From assembly GCF_010378095.1 (NCBI RefSeq), contig NZ_WNJL01000012.1, positions 1 through 41,387 on the forward strand: 41,387 nucleotides of DNA. The letters run 5' to 3'. Below, one piece after another: positions 7,876 to 17,076 of this stretch. The notes under the pieces were generated by a model. The model searched no databases. It worked only from the letters and a program-made list of their open reading frames with translations, and was not told the DNA's origin. Origin of the DNA: Acidithiobacillus ferrianus. GTDB taxonomy: Bacteria; Pseudomonadota; Gammaproteobacteria; Acidithiobacillales; Acidithiobacillaceae. The position numbers were made by a program, and so were the translations under genes. Numbering within the stretch: position 1 is the first letter of the stretch; every line of letters begins with the position of its first letter.

Positions 7876-9084
7876 ATGAGTAGGTTTTCAGTATGGATCA
7901 ATAAGAGACTTCCTCTAGATGAGACCGTAAAAGAGCATTTAACAGAGTATTTTGCGCCGAGAAACTTCAATATACTCTACTATGCGGGTTCTTTGCTTCT
8001 GTTGATGATTGTAATCCAGCTGGTCAGCGGGTTCTTTCTGCTGTCCCATTATGATCCCACATCCCAGGGTGCATTTGAGTCTGTGCAAGGTATTATGTAT
8101 GACACCAAGTGGGGCTGGTTGATACGTTATATGCATGTTGACGGTGTATCCCTTATGTTCATCTTGCTCTATGCCCATATGTTTCGTGGGCTTCTGTACG
8201 GATCGCATCGCGCCCCGAGAGAGTTGGTGTGGACCATCGGATATATCATTTACCTGTTGATGATGGCGGAAGCGTTCGTAGGCTATGTCCTGCCCTTTGG
8301 GAATCTGTCCTACTGGGCCGGAGAGGTTATCACCTCTATCATACATGCGGTGCCGGTCATTGGTCCGCCCCTCACCACGTTGGCGCGTGGTGGTCCAGGC
8401 ATTGGGACTGCGACATTGCAGCGCTTTTTGGCACTGCATGTCGTTCTATTCTTTCTCATTATTCTTGCGGCCATCGCAATGCATATTGTCGCCTTACATA
8501 GGGTGGGCTCGAATAATCCGGACGGTATCGATATCAAGAAGAACAAGGGAGCGGATGGCAAGCCTTTAGATGGCATTCCATTTCATCCGTATTATACGGT
8601 GAAAGACTTGTTTGGCGTGGGCGTTTTTTTGACCATATTTGTCACAATTATCTTTTATGCTCCCACGATGCATGGTATTTTTATGGAGCGCACGACGTTC
8701 CTCGCCGCAAATCCAATGGTTAGTTTGCCGGATGTGACTCCTCCATGGTATCTGTCACCCTATTATGCCATGCTCCGGGCGGTACCTAACAAGTACTATG
8801 GAATTGCTATAATGATTACGTCTGTATTATTGCCATTCCTCTTACCTTGGCTTGATCGCAATCCTGTTCGATCTAGCAGGTACCGTCCCGTGTATAAAAC
8901 TATGCTCATTGTTGCCGGAGTTTCCTTCATTACTTTGGCGTGGGTGGGTGAACAGCCGCCGCTGCCTAAATATTTCATGATAGAGCGGGTGGCAACCGCG
9001 TTGTATCTAGGGTTTTATATACTGCTACCTATCATGAGCAGAATAGAACCGACGCGGCCCGTACCGGAGAGGGTGACAGGATGA
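7876..9084 (+). CDS. petB1: Cytochrome b subunit of bc1 complex (PetB1)
   Basis: A 402-residue, multi-helix cytochrome b carrying the two b hemes and the quinone sites. Heme ligands are His87/His101 and His188/His203; the second pair is 14 residues apart, the spacing known from cytochrome b6, rather than the 13 of mitochondrial and most proteobacterial b. The Qo motif, usually PEWY, reads PPWY at residues 289-292. ATG 7876 follows an AGGGGGG site; an upstream frame from 7858 is less likely. The gene overlaps petC1 by ATGA. In A. ferrooxidans the petI complex is reported to run in reverse during growth on Fe(II). Confidence 0.94.
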   Translation: MSRFSVWINKRLPLDETVKEHLTEYFAPRNFNILYYAGSLLLLMIVIQLVSGFFLLSHYDPTSQGAFESVQGIMYDTKWGWLIRYMHVDGVSLMFILLYAHMFRGLLYGSHRAPRELVWTIGYIIYLLMMAEAFVGYVLPFGNLSYWAGEVITSIIHAVPVIGPPLTTLARGGPGIGTATLQRFLALHVVLFFLIILAAIAMHIVALHRVGSNNPDGIDIKKNKGADGKPLDGIPFHPYYTVKDLFGVGVFLTIFVTIIFYAPTMHGIFMERTTFLAANPMVSLPDVTPPWYLSPYYAMLRAVPNKYYGIAIMITSVLLPFLLPWLDRNPVRSSRYRPVYKTMLIVAGVSFITLAWVGEQPPLPKYFMIERVATALYLGFYILLPIMSRIEPTRPVPERVTG

Positions 9085-9788
9085 GCAGGTATAGATATGT
9101 GTGGTTCTTGTTGGTGTCTATGTTGGTACCCGGCTTGGCTTTTGCTGCGGGCGATACAGTGCATTGGATGACTCCCCATTACACATTCAATCGAACCACT
9201 GTCATAGCTGGAGCCAGATATTTTGCGGACCATTGTATGGCGTGTCACTCGGTCAGTTCGTTGCGTTATGAGTATCTCACCGCAGATCTTGGTATGCCGA
9301 AGAAAGAGGTAAAGAAGGACATAATGCTTCCAAATGGTGCCGCGTTTAAGAAAACGATAGTCTCTCCGATGCCCCCTGACATGGCAGCTAAATGGTTTGG
9401 AAAGCCGCCTCCAGATCTGAGTCATATGGATAGGTATTTGGGATCGAAGTTTATTTATACGTATCTGTTGTCATTTTACTGGGATCCGGCTCGCCCATCG
9501 GGTTGGAATAATTATGTGTTCCCGATGGTGGCCATGCCTAATGTATTGGCCCCATGGGGGGGGACCGTTGGACCGAAAGGGCAGGTGATTTATCCCGGAA
9601 AACTGTCCCCTGCAGAATATCATAAGAAGGTTGCTGATGTCGTTGCTTTTCTCCGATATGCTTCGGATCCATCCTATTTCAAGAGAATGGCCCTTGGTCC
9701 GTACGTGATTGGTATTTTATTGCTATTCACGATCCTCGCTTATTTGCTTAAAACGGCGTATTGGATAGATCTGAAAAAGAAGGGGTAG
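9081..9788 (+). CDS. petC1: Cytochrome c1 subunit of bc1 complex (PetC1)
   Basis: A 235-residue cytochrome c1. The signal peptide ends near LAFAAG; the heme motif CMACH is at residues 52-56, followed by the c1 signature SLRYEYL. PPDLSHM and FPMVAMP match the conserved c1 segments that include the axial Met. A C-terminal helix (about 203-225) anchors it in the membrane. It begins within the petB1 stop codon and is the last gene of the petI cluster. A signal peptide and anchor at the usual places indicate a complete gene. Confidence 0.94.
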   Translation: MSRYRYVWFLLVSMLVPGLAFAAGDTVHWMTPHYTFNRTTVIAGARYFADHCMACHSVSSLRYEYLTADLGMPKKEVKKDIMLPNGAAFKKTIVSPMPPDMAAKWFGKPPPDLSHMDRYLGSKFIYTYLLSFYWDPARPSGWNNYVFPMVAMPNVLAPWGGTVGPKGQVIYPGKLSPAEYHKKVADVVAFLRYASDPSYFKRMALGPYVIGILLLFTILAYLLKTAYWIDLKKKG

Positions 9789-10402
9789 ATGATATCGATA
9801 CCATGGGGTGGCACGAAGGCCAGGGAAGGCCTATATTGGCACCCTGGGATGATTTAAAGAGGATGTCTGTGCCGCGTCGCCTCAGGAAAGAGGGGGGTTA
9901 GTTCTGCAACTACTTGTCTCTACACAGGACAGGCTACGGCAGCGTGGTTTTAGATTTTATTTTGTGATTCGATCGTATGTGCTCTCTCCATCCTCAGCAC
10001 AACCGCTGGAGCTAAGTAAGAATACTCGCTGATCTGCAGAGCGGGTGTTGTGTGGGATCAGAGAGCAGCGCAGGACACGCCCGGGCGGGGCGCTATTTTG
10101 TAACCGGCGCCCCTCGACAAGGGGATCCTACTGGATTTCTCCCTTAGAGAGGGCTTGATTGCTATAGTTATGTATGATATCAAGTCAGGCTTGTGGCCGA
10201 CGTTGCAGGCAGGATGGTTGTGCGTAATCTAGAGTTTTCCAAATGTGCATCCAACAGCGGTCAATGATGGATGAATCACTCCAAGGATGTGATGAGGAGT
10301 TGCGGATTGGAATAGGCAGTTACACTTAAGTGACTGATATCGATCTGTTCGCATGTCTATTGATGACTTGCTATTCAGGCGAATGCACCAGAGGAAGCGA
10401 AT
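9789..10402. other. Gap between petC1 and resB
   Basis: About 610 bases with no gene. It contains several stem-loop sequences (see 10087-10124) and an AT-rich part around 10140-10180 that may hold a resB promoter. An imperfect inverted repeat around 9804-9850 (CCATGGGGTG ... CACCCTGGG) could end petI transcription, but no T tract follows. Composition is otherwise unremarkable. Confidence 0.4.
10087..10124. other. Two overlapping, mutually exclusive hairpins
   Basis: GGGGCGC at 10087-10093 pairs with GCGCCCC at 10107-10113, and CCCCT at 10110-10114 pairs with AGGGG at 10120-10124. The CCCC is shared, so only one stem can form at a time. This could be a processing or attenuation structure between petC1 and resB, or chance in GC-rich sequence. 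Confidence 0.3.
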
Positions 10403-12250
10403 TTGGCTAAGCAGATCTCCGTAGGGGTTGTAAATCATTCGAGAGCCCGCTTAGCGGTAAACTTTCTTGGCTCCATGCGGTTAGCTGTCAACCTCCTGGT
10501 ATTGTTGGCGATTGCTTCTATTATAGGCACGGTGTTGAACCAGCAACAGCCATATCAAAACTATATTCTGAAATTTGGCCCGTTCTGGTTTGATGTCTTT
10601 CGTGATCTTGGTTTATATAATGTTTACCGAACCAACTGGTATTTGGCTATTGTTGGTTTTCTCGTTCTATCTACCACCACTTGTTTGATCCGTAATACGC
10701 CACGTATGTTGAGAGAAATGCGTGAGCCGGATACTGCGATAGCGTCGGCCTACGAGCCGCAGCGTATGGCGAATAGTATAACGCTACACTCGCCACTGTC
10801 TATGGATCATGCCACGCAGATGGTGACAGCGATTTTGCGAGGGCGAGGCTATCGGCCAAAAACGCATGAGAGCGCCGCTGATCATTGCATGACCGTTGTT
10901 GGCCGTAAGGGCCGTTATAATCGCCTTGGATACATATTAACGCATGCCGCTATTATCGTATTTTGTGCGGCCGCCCTTTATAATGCGGACATCCCTGTGA
11001 AGTTGGCGATGTTGGTAGGTTCCGTTCGACCGGAGAACAACTTTCACATTCCGCTGTCTGGAGTTTCCAAGGCAGCGTGGCTCCCTGATAACAATCCAGC
11101 ATACCGCGGAACAGTTACTGTTCCAGAGGGCCAGTCGACGCATGTGGTCTATGAGCTGGTGGGCGATGGTTATTTAGTTCAGAAGCTCCCATTCCATATT
11201 CTGGTGAAACGCTTTCATGTCGCCTACTACTCTACGGGTATGCCAAAGGATTTTATTTCTAACATCGTTATTTATAACAATGAAGGAAAAGTGTTGAAGG
11301 AGGGAAATGTCCGCGTTAATCACCCGCTTACCTATAAAGGTGTGCAGATATTCCAAGCTAGTTTTGTTGATGGCGGCTCTCTGCTAAAAATGAAGCGTTA
11401 CATGCTTAATAATCCTGGTGCGGATGCCATACGTCAAAAAGCCCGCGTCGGGCAATCGGTGGATGTTTCTGGCACGTCATACAAGTTAAAATTAAAAAAC
11501 TTCTCTCTGGACAATGTGGTACCTGCAAGAGCTATTGAAGCCAAACCTGTCAAGGGGCTTAAGCACGTAAATTTAGGTCCAAGCTTTACCTACATCGCGC
11601 AAAGTAAATCCGGGAGCGGTGCAGAGTTTAAAACGTATATGCAGCCGATCGCAAGAAACGGGCAATCCTATTTTGTACAGGGAGTAAGAACGGCGTTTGG
11701 CGCCCCATACCAATATCTATTTATTCCAACCGGACCTAATGGAAATATTGGGCTGTTTATGAAATATCTATCTGCGTTGCAAGACCAAGTTACCGCTAGT
11801 GATGGTAAAAATACCAGAGATTACGTTCTAGATACTTTTAAACGTGTAGTGGCTGATTATGCTCCTTCTATGACGGCGCGTGCCGAGGCTTTATATTTCC
11901 AATCGGCTATTAGCGCTATATTACAACTAAGAGCATATCCCGCTCCTTTCATTGTTACCCTTACTGGATTCGATCATCGTTGGGCGGCGGGGTTGGAGGT
12001 AACAAAATGGCCTGCCACCATAGTTATTTATTGGGGATGTGCAGTGCTGGTTCTTGGCATTTTTATATTATTCTATCTACCGCAACGCCGGATCTTGGTA
12101 AGGCTGCGTACGTTATCAAGTGGTGGTACAGAGGTAATTATCGGTGGCACCAGCAGCCGAAACCCGTATGAATTTACCAAAGAATTTGAAGGATTCGCGG
12201 TACGTTTTAAGAATGTCCTGAGGAGTCAGGATGGCAAGAAGGAGAATTGA
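10403..12250 (+). CDS. resB: Cytochrome c biogenesis protein ResB (Ccs1)
   Basis: A 615-residue ResB/Ccs1 protein of system II cytochrome c maturation, which with ResC carries heme across the membrane and attaches it to CxxCH motifs. N-terminal membrane helices appear at about residues 25-45, 78-98 and 170-190, followed by a large periplasmic domain and a last helix near 545-565, as in the family. The start is TTG 10403, backed by AGAGGAAG eight bases upstream; no better ATG exists. Its stop overlaps the resC start region. Placement after a bc1 operon with two c-type cytochromes gives it an obvious local client set. Confidence 0.9.
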   Translation: MAKQISVGVVNHSRARLAVNFLGSMRLAVNLLVLLAIASIIGTVLNQQQPYQNYILKFGPFWFDVFRDLGLYNVYRTNWYLAIVGFLVLSTTTCLIRNTPRMLREMREPDTAIASAYEPQRMANSITLHSPLSMDHATQMVTAILRGRGYRPKTHESAADHCMTVVGRKGRYNRLGYILTHAAIIVFCAAALYNADIPVKLAMLVGSVRPENNFHIPLSGVSKAAWLPDNNPAYRGTVTVPEGQSTHVVYELVGDGYLVQKLPFHILVKRFHVAYYSTGMPKDFISNIVIYNNEGKVLKEGNVRVNHPLTYKGVQIFQASFVDGGSLLKMKRYMLNNPGADAIRQKARVGQSVDVSGTSYKLKLKNFSLDNVVPARAIEAKPVKGLKHVNLGPSFTYIAQSKSGSGAEFKTYMQPIARNGQSYFVQGVRTAFGAPYQYLFIPTGPNGNIGLFMKYLSALQDQVTASDGKNTRDYVLDTFKRVVADYAPSMTARAEALYFQSAISAILQLRAYPAPFIVTLTGFDHRWAAGLEVTKWPATIVIYWGCAVLVLGIFILFYLPQRRILVRLRTLSSGGTEVIIGGTSSRNPYEFTKEFEGFAVRFKNVLRSQDGKKEN

Positions 12251-13440
12251 TGATGGCTAGCTCACATGCAAATGAATTACTTGCACTCACCAAAATCGAA
12301 GCAGAGGGGCGTTGGACAAACCGCCTCAGCAAGCTTGACTGGTTGTGGTTCGCGGGACTTTCGATTTCTGTCGGTATCCTGGTAGATGTTTTCAACAGCC
12401 AGTTCTGGTTCTGGCAGTATGTGGTGCTTGCTGTCTGGTATGTAACGCTGATTGCTGTTGGCATCCATTGGCGCCCTATGCAAGGGGCCTTTTTAACCGT
12501 GGTGACCGCTGCCTTGTTGGGCGTCTGGTTATATAGTATTGGGCAAACACCCGCTAACGATATTGTGTTGCGTTACGTGTTGCAGGGTTATGCGGGTGTT
12601 ATGTGGATGGTCGGTTTTCTTTTGGCGGCCACCATTGCCTATCTGATATATTTTTTCACTCTCCTTGAAAAGGTTGGACGCTTGGCAACGGGGTTGACAT
12701 GGGCCGGCGTCCTTATGGGGTTTATCGGTCTTGGTGTGCGTTGGCGTGAGACCTATATTGGGCATCCTAGCTGGGGGCATGTTCCCGTCACTAATCTTTG
12801 GGAGGTGATGGTTGTATTTTGCGCGTGTACTTCACTCTTCTATCTGTACTATGAGTCACGCATTAAGTCCAGGGCATTAGGAGCATTTGTCATGCCGTTG
12901 GTGGCTGCGTCTGCAATATTTCTTCTCTGGCTCACGTTTGTTCAGCACATGGATCGCATAGCGCCGATAATTCCTGCACTACAAAGCTTCTGGATGAAAC
13001 TGCATGTTCCAATGATGTTTGTGGCTTATGCCAACTTTACCATCGCCAGTTTTGTCGGTCTTGCCTACATTCTTGGTGATCGTTCGCGTAAGAGAGGAGG
13101 CGGTGGAATCCTTGCCCGAGCGCTTCCCAGTGGGGAGCTTATGGATGATATGATGGCTAAAGCGATTGCCCTCGGTTTTCTACTATTCACGATTGCCACC
13201 ATTCTTGGAGCGGTATGGGCGGCCAAGGCCTGGGGAGGATTTTGGTCGTGGGATCCCAAAGAAACGTGGGCACTTATAGTTTGGCTCAATTATGCGGGAT
13301 TCCTTCACGCTCGCACCAGTAAGGGATTGCGTGGCAAGCAGATGGCTTGGTGGTCATTCATGAGTCTATGGGTTGTTACCTTTTGCTTCCTTGGTGTAAA
13401 TCTCTTTCTTTCTGGATTACACTCCTATGGGAAGCTGTAA
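12250..13440 (+). CDS. resC: Cytochrome c biogenesis protein ResC (CcsA)
   Basis: A 396-residue polytopic protein with the tryptophan-rich WWD-type heme-handling motif: WGGFWSWDPKETWAL near residues 325-340, diagnostic for CcsA/ResC. About eight membrane helices are visible. AAGGAG at 12238-12243 fits ATG 12250 best (a second ATG is at 12253; a TTG at 12247 is too close). The gene overlaps the resB stop by one base, so the pair is coupled. It exports heme and presents it to apocytochromes together with ResB. Confidence 0.93.
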   Translation: MMASSHANELLALTKIEAEGRWTNRLSKLDWLWFAGLSISVGILVDVFNSQFWFWQYVVLAVWYVTLIAVGIHWRPMQGAFLTVVTAALLGVWLYSIGQTPANDIVLRYVLQGYAGVMWMVGFLLAATIAYLIYFFTLLEKVGRLATGLTWAGVLMGFIGLGVRWRETYIGHPSWGHVPVTNLWEVMVVFCACTSLFYLYYESRIKSRALGAFVMPLVAASAIFLLWLTFVQHMDRIAPIIPALQSFWMKLHVPMMFVAYANFTIASFVGLAYILGDRSRKRGGGGILARALPSGELMDDMMAKAIALGFLLFTIATILGAVWAAKAWGGFWSWDPKETWALIVWLNYAGFLHARTSKGLRGKQMAWWSFMSLWVVTFCFLGVNLFLSGLHSYGKL

Positions 13441-13830
13441 TCCTTAATCTATGCTTTGGGATCTGTGTTGGAATGCTCTACGAAAAAAGCTTGGAGGGTG
13501 GATGGCGCGGGATAGGGGAATAGCACAAGTTCTCGGCAGTTGCTTGCTTATCCCGGAAGATCTTTGTACTGTTCCATCGGCGGGCGCCAATGACAATGGC
13601 TCCAAGAGGGACGCATTAGGTATGATTAGTGGTGGACCTTTTGGAGTGGATGAAAAGGGTGGCTCGCTTTGTCTGGACGCCGATGAGGGGCACTAGTACT
13701 TATGTGTGAGGAGTTTATATACTTTTGTTTGTAGTAGAACACCGTGTTGCACTGTTATATCTGCTGTAATTTTGGCCTCTATACCGCTGGGTTGACGTGC
13801 TATACTATCCGCTTACAATTGAGGTATGAT
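13441..13830. other. Gap between resC and small lipoprotein gene
   Basis: About 390 bases. A plus-strand frame at 13451-13696 lacks a ribosome-binding site and family likeness and is not called. A promoter-like pair, TTGACG at 13792-13797 and TACAAT at 13814-13819 (spacing 16), lies just before the lipoprotein gene; it would start transcription only a few bases before its ATG. Confidence 0.4.
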
Positions 13831-14109
13831 ATGCGTGTGCATCATGTGTTTCTTCTGGCATTAGTGTTCGTTACCATAGGCTTATCTGGATGCGTTGGGC
13901 GCCCATCAAAAAAACCCTTAGTAATTGGGACAACCTATACTGCAGCAGTGTCCATGGCCATGCTTAAATTCAAAGTGTTATCCTATAAAGGAAATGGATG
14001 GTATACTGTTCAGTTGATCGGCAGTAATATGGCACCTTTTAATACGACTAGGTCAGCCATGATAAATATGCATGCGCTTTCTATACTTCAACCGACTAGC
14101 GGCAATTAA
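13831..14109 (+). CDS. Small predicted lipoprotein, unknown function
   Basis: A 92-residue protein with a lipoprotein signal: basic start, hydrophobic helix (VFLLALVFVTIGL) and lipobox LSGC, so it should be lipid-anchored facing the periplasm. The mature part has alternating hydrophobic and polar residues suggestive of beta strands. TTGAGG sits upstream of ATG 13831. I recognise no family. It lies downstream of resC on the same strand, but its own promoter-like sequence suggests separate expression. Confidence 0.68.
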   Translation: MRVHHVFLLALVFVTIGLSGCVGRPSKKPLVIGTTYTAAVSMAMLKFKVLSYKGNGWYTVQLIGSNMAPFNTTRSAMINMHALSILQPTSGN

Positions 14110-14436
14110 TCTTTTTGGCAGGATATCTATCACCCCGATATTGCGCACACCACATTTACTAAACATCGTTCCCGTTCTGCTATTCTCGCCGCTTACCCGC
14201 TCTCACCATTCCTGGCTCGGCTTATTGGAATTGGCCCGTCGCAGTTCTCGCTGTGGCAGCTACCCACCACAGCGAAGGTCTGGTACAGCGGTTAACGTCC
14301 CGCCCCTTGGGTGAAAAGATCCCAGAGTGGTCTATATGTTGCAAGACTCAACCGCAGGCGACCTGATTTGCCATGGTAATTACCCCAGAGCTTATCCGTC
14401 ATTCGGGTTGTTACCAATAGGACTACCGCAGCCGTG
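14110..14436. other. Convergent intergenic region
   Basis: About 330 bases between a plus-strand and a minus-strand gene. No gene-like frame with a ribosome-binding site. Both upstream genes should terminate here, but I see no classic stem plus T tract. Confidence 0.4.
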
Positions 14437-14715
14437 TTACATGGGCATGTTCTTGTGTTGCATCATGTAGGCTTTGCCGCACTTGCCATCATGTGCCTTG
14501 ATCATCGCAGCACTCACGCAATGCCCTTCCTTGGCCTTCATGTTGCGCGAACAGTTGCCTTCGCCTTGGGCATTAACGGCCATGGCCATAGGTTGCGCGG
14601 TCGCTAATGCCTGGGTCGCGGCCTCCGCAACCACAGAGGTTAGAGGCAAGGCGCCGAGGGTTACGGCAAAGGCGGAGCCGAGTGTGATGGGCCAAACAAG
14701 GTTTCTCTGCTTCAT
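14437..14715 (-). CDS. Small secreted Cys/His/Met-containing protein
   Basis: A 92-residue exported protein. ATG 14715 is selected by AAGGAG six bases upstream. The signal peptide (LGSAFAVTLGALPLTSVVAEA) is followed by an Ala/Met-rich linker and a compact C-terminal unit with three cysteines (EGNCSRN, EGHCVSA, DGKCGKA), two His among them and a His/Met tail HKNMPM. The spaced Cys with Gly/Glu turns resembles small periplasmic metal-binding peptides, but I cannot place it in a family. It is downstream of regA on the same strand, with 230 bases between. Confidence 0.7.
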   Translation of the reverse strand: MKQRNLVWPITLGSAFAVTLGALPLTSVVAEAATQALATAQPMAMAVNAQGEGNCSRNMKAKEGHCVSAAMIKAHDGKCGKAYMMQHKNMPM

Positions 14716-14948
14716 GGTTAACTCCTTCATAAGGTTACTCGATTAAGGTTTGATCGTGATCGTTGACAGTTCAGCCTACCACAAGGCAGACCGACTGTCC
14801 CGCGCCACTCATGATTGACATTGAGTGGACAAAGCTGCTGTCGGACTTTCCAGAGCGGAAATATGCCACATTCTGGAAGAGAGTATTTATGTAAATGACC
14901 CCTAGAAAAGCTGCGCAGCGTATAGTATTTGGAGAAGAAGGCTATCAC

Positions 14949-15518
14949 TTAGCGCCGTACGGGATGTTTGTTTAATTTGCGTTGCAAAGAGCGCCGATGA
15001 ACTCCCAAGATGCGGGCAGCGGCCGATATATTGCCATTGCACTCCATCAATACCTTGCTGATATGCTCCCATTCCAATCTTCGTGTCGACAGAAGGTCTC
15101 GTTTCACCGGTGTGGTCGGGTTGCCATCGTTGTTATTCAGCTTAGCAATAATTTCATCCGCATCCGCTGGTTTGGTTAGGTAATAGACCGCCCCTAGTTT
15201 TATGGCTTCAACCGCTGTTGCTATGCTGGCATAGCCGGTTAGCACAAGAATCCTAATGTTTGGGTTGAGTTTCCTGAGGGGAGGTATTAACTCTAGACCG
15301 GAAATCCCGGGCATCCGCAGGTCCATAACCACGCTATCTGGCGAGTGTTTTTTTACGGCACCGATGACGTCCGCAGTGTCATGCACGGCGCTTACTTTAT
15401 ACCCACGCCTGGAAAATGCATTGGATAATACTTGACAAAATGTTACATCATCGTCCACTATCATAATAGTGGCGACGGGTCTTGGTGTGGTGTTGGCTCT
15501 GGTGTTTTCAGCGGACAT
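14949..15518 (-). CDS. regA: Redox response regulator RegA (ActR/PrrA type)
   Basis: A 189-residue response regulator: receiver domain with phospho-acceptor Asp66 (VVMDLRMPG), acidic pair at 22-24 and Lys of TKPAD, then a short linker and a Fis-type helix-turn-helix ending NISAAARILGVHRRSLQRKL, the signature of RegA/ActR/PrrA. Its ATG overlaps the regB stop. In A. ferrooxidans RegBA is reported to control iron- and sulfur-oxidation genes according to redox state, and the nearby petI and resBC genes are plausible targets. Confidence 0.92.
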   Translation of the reverse strand: MSAENTRANTTPRPVATIMIVDDDVTFCQVLSNAFSRRGYKVSAVHDTADVIGAVKKHSPDSVVMDLRMPGISGLELIPPLRKLNPNIRILVLTGYASIATAVEAIKLGAVYYLTKPADADEIIAKLNNNDGNPTTPVKRDLLSTRRLEWEHISKVLMECNGNISAAARILGVHRRSLQRKLNKHPVRR

Positions 15519-16801
15519 CAGCTATTGTAGCTTATTAGCAGTGAGTCTAAGGGGAGTGTAACGCGAGTACAAGCCCCACCCTCTTTGCGATTGAACAAAG
15601 AGACGCTTCCACCTAAGCGGTTTATGATGGTGGTAGCTAAAAAGAGGCCCAACCCAAGACCATCCTCTTTCTTGGAGGGAAAAGGTTGTCCAGCATTCCT
15701 GGCTACCTCTAGGGTGACCCCGTGCCCATTGTCACGAACATCAATGACCACGTCATGATCGTTACAGTGTATATCTATTTCAACATACTCGGGTGATTCG
15801 TCAGCGGCGTTGTTAAAAATATTGGTCAGTGCCTGGGTCAAAGTATGTTCTGCAACGATTTGTGTAGCGAATCCCGGCCCGTCGGAGCGTACTTTAATAT
15901 TGACGCCAGGGTGTGCGGCGCCCCATTTTGCAACAACGTTGTTTAGATATTCTTCAAGATGTACCTGGCCGCCACTCGATGCCTGCAACTGCCCGGCAGA
16001 AGCCGACATGGTGCTTAGGATGTGTTTACATCTTTGTAACTGATCATACAGTATCCCTAGACTTTCCGATAGGTCGCGCGGTTCCTTGTAATCGTGCTGT
16101 AGATCCTTAGTTATTATTGCCATAGTAGCAAGTGGTGTTCCCAACTCGTGCGCAACACCGGTTGCCAAGGCGCCCAATTCAACCACGCGGTCCATCTTTA
16201 GCTTTTCTTCTCTGGCACGCGCGATCGTTTGGTCTCGCTCATGAAGACTGTCCCCCATCTTTTTAACGAGATAACTTATGATACCGGCGATCATAACGAA
16301 TTCAATCCACATACCCCATATGTGCAGTTTCATTTCATAGGAAAATAAAGCATGCAATGGTAACGGCACATAGAAAAGCATCAATCCTGAATAACAAGCC
16401 ACAGTGATTACGGCCATGGTCCACCCGTACATTTCTGGGAGAGTGGTTACTGCAATGACCAAAGGCAATAATAACAAGGCCACGAATGGATTCGTGGGAC
16501 CTCCAGAGAAATATAATAGACCTACCATAATACTTACATCTGTTAGTAGCTGTAGAAAGAACTCGTTGTTACGAATGGGCCACTTCAGTGCGAGGCGCAC
16601 CATACTGACGATGGTTATTATGGCTTCTATGATGATTATAGTTGCTAGATGCCATATGGGTATGTGCCATCTGAGCACATGGGCAACGAAAACAATGGCT
16701 ACACATTGACCGATGATGGATAATCCACGCAGAAGCAAAACGCGCCGCATGTTTAAAAGAGACAGGGATTTAGGATGTTGAGAATAATAATGTGTGTTCA
16801 T
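15518..16801 (-). CDS. regB: Redox sensor histidine kinase RegB (PrrB type)
   Basis: A 427-residue kinase with six N-terminal membrane helices. The ubiquinone-sensing loop GGPTNPF lies at residues 100-106; the H-box GVAHELGTPL has His218; the redox-active cysteine position of RegB is present in LQRCKHIL (Cys258); N and G boxes (NIFNNAADE, DGLGLGLFL) complete the ATPase domain. ATG 16801 overlaps the stop of a small upstream frame by ATGA. It senses quinone pool state and phosphorylates RegA. Confidence 0.93.
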   Translation of the reverse strand: MNTHYYSQHPKSLSLLNMRRVLLLRGLSIIGQCVAIVFVAHVLRWHIPIWHLATIIIIEAIITIVSMVRLALKWPIRNNEFFLQLLTDVSIMVGLLYFSGGPTNPFVALLLLPLVIAVTTLPEMYGWTMAVITVACYSGLMLFYVPLPLHALFSYEMKLHIWGMWIEFVMIAGIISYLVKKMGDSLHERDQTIARAREEKLKMDRVVELGALATGVAHELGTPLATMAIITKDLQHDYKEPRDLSESLGILYDQLQRCKHILSTMSASAGQLQASSGGQVHLEEYLNNVVAKWGAAHPGVNIKVRSDGPGFATQIVAEHTLTQALTNIFNNAADESPEYVEIDIHCNDHDVVIDVRDNGHGVTLEVARNAGQPFPSKKEDGLGLGLFLATTIINRLGGSVSLFNRKEGGACTRVTLPLDSLLISYNS

Positions 16802-17067
16802 GAGAGCACCATGGATAACGTGATAAAATGCTCGGAATAATAGAAGCCATGCGGCAAAGTCATTCTATCGTTCCTGGTAAAGCCGATGTTGGTGGTGGGA
16901 CCTGCTGTGTAAAGCTGGGCATGGATTCCTCCAGTGGAAGGGATCAAGCCTTTGAGGGCCGCAAAGTTGAGCCAAAGACTATGTGCATTTAATCGAACTG
17001 ACCACCTGACCAAAGATATTATGTCCCTCGGATTAGGATTAATGGCGTCAAGAATATCCAATGTCAT
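16798..17067 (-). CDS. Hypothetical 89-aa protein coupled to regB
   Basis: An open frame that begins 9 bases after the stop of the lipoprotein gene and ends in an ATGA overlap with regB. That tight packing is the main argument that it is a gene. The sequence has no signal peptide, membrane helix or recognised domain; the start near 17067 has no strong ribosome-binding site, so coupling from the upstream gene would be needed. It could also be a chance frame filling a regB leader. Confidence 0.45.
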   Translation of the reverse strand: MTLDILDAINPNPRDIISLVRWSVRLNAHSLWLNFAALKGLIPSTGGIHAQLYTAGPTTNIGFTRNDRMTLPHGFYYSEHFITLSMVLS

Positions 17068-17076
17068 GCGTTATTT

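Noticed and set aside
13451..13696. 81-codon plus-strand frame after resC
   Set aside because: No start signal, no family likeness and composition like non-coding DNA.
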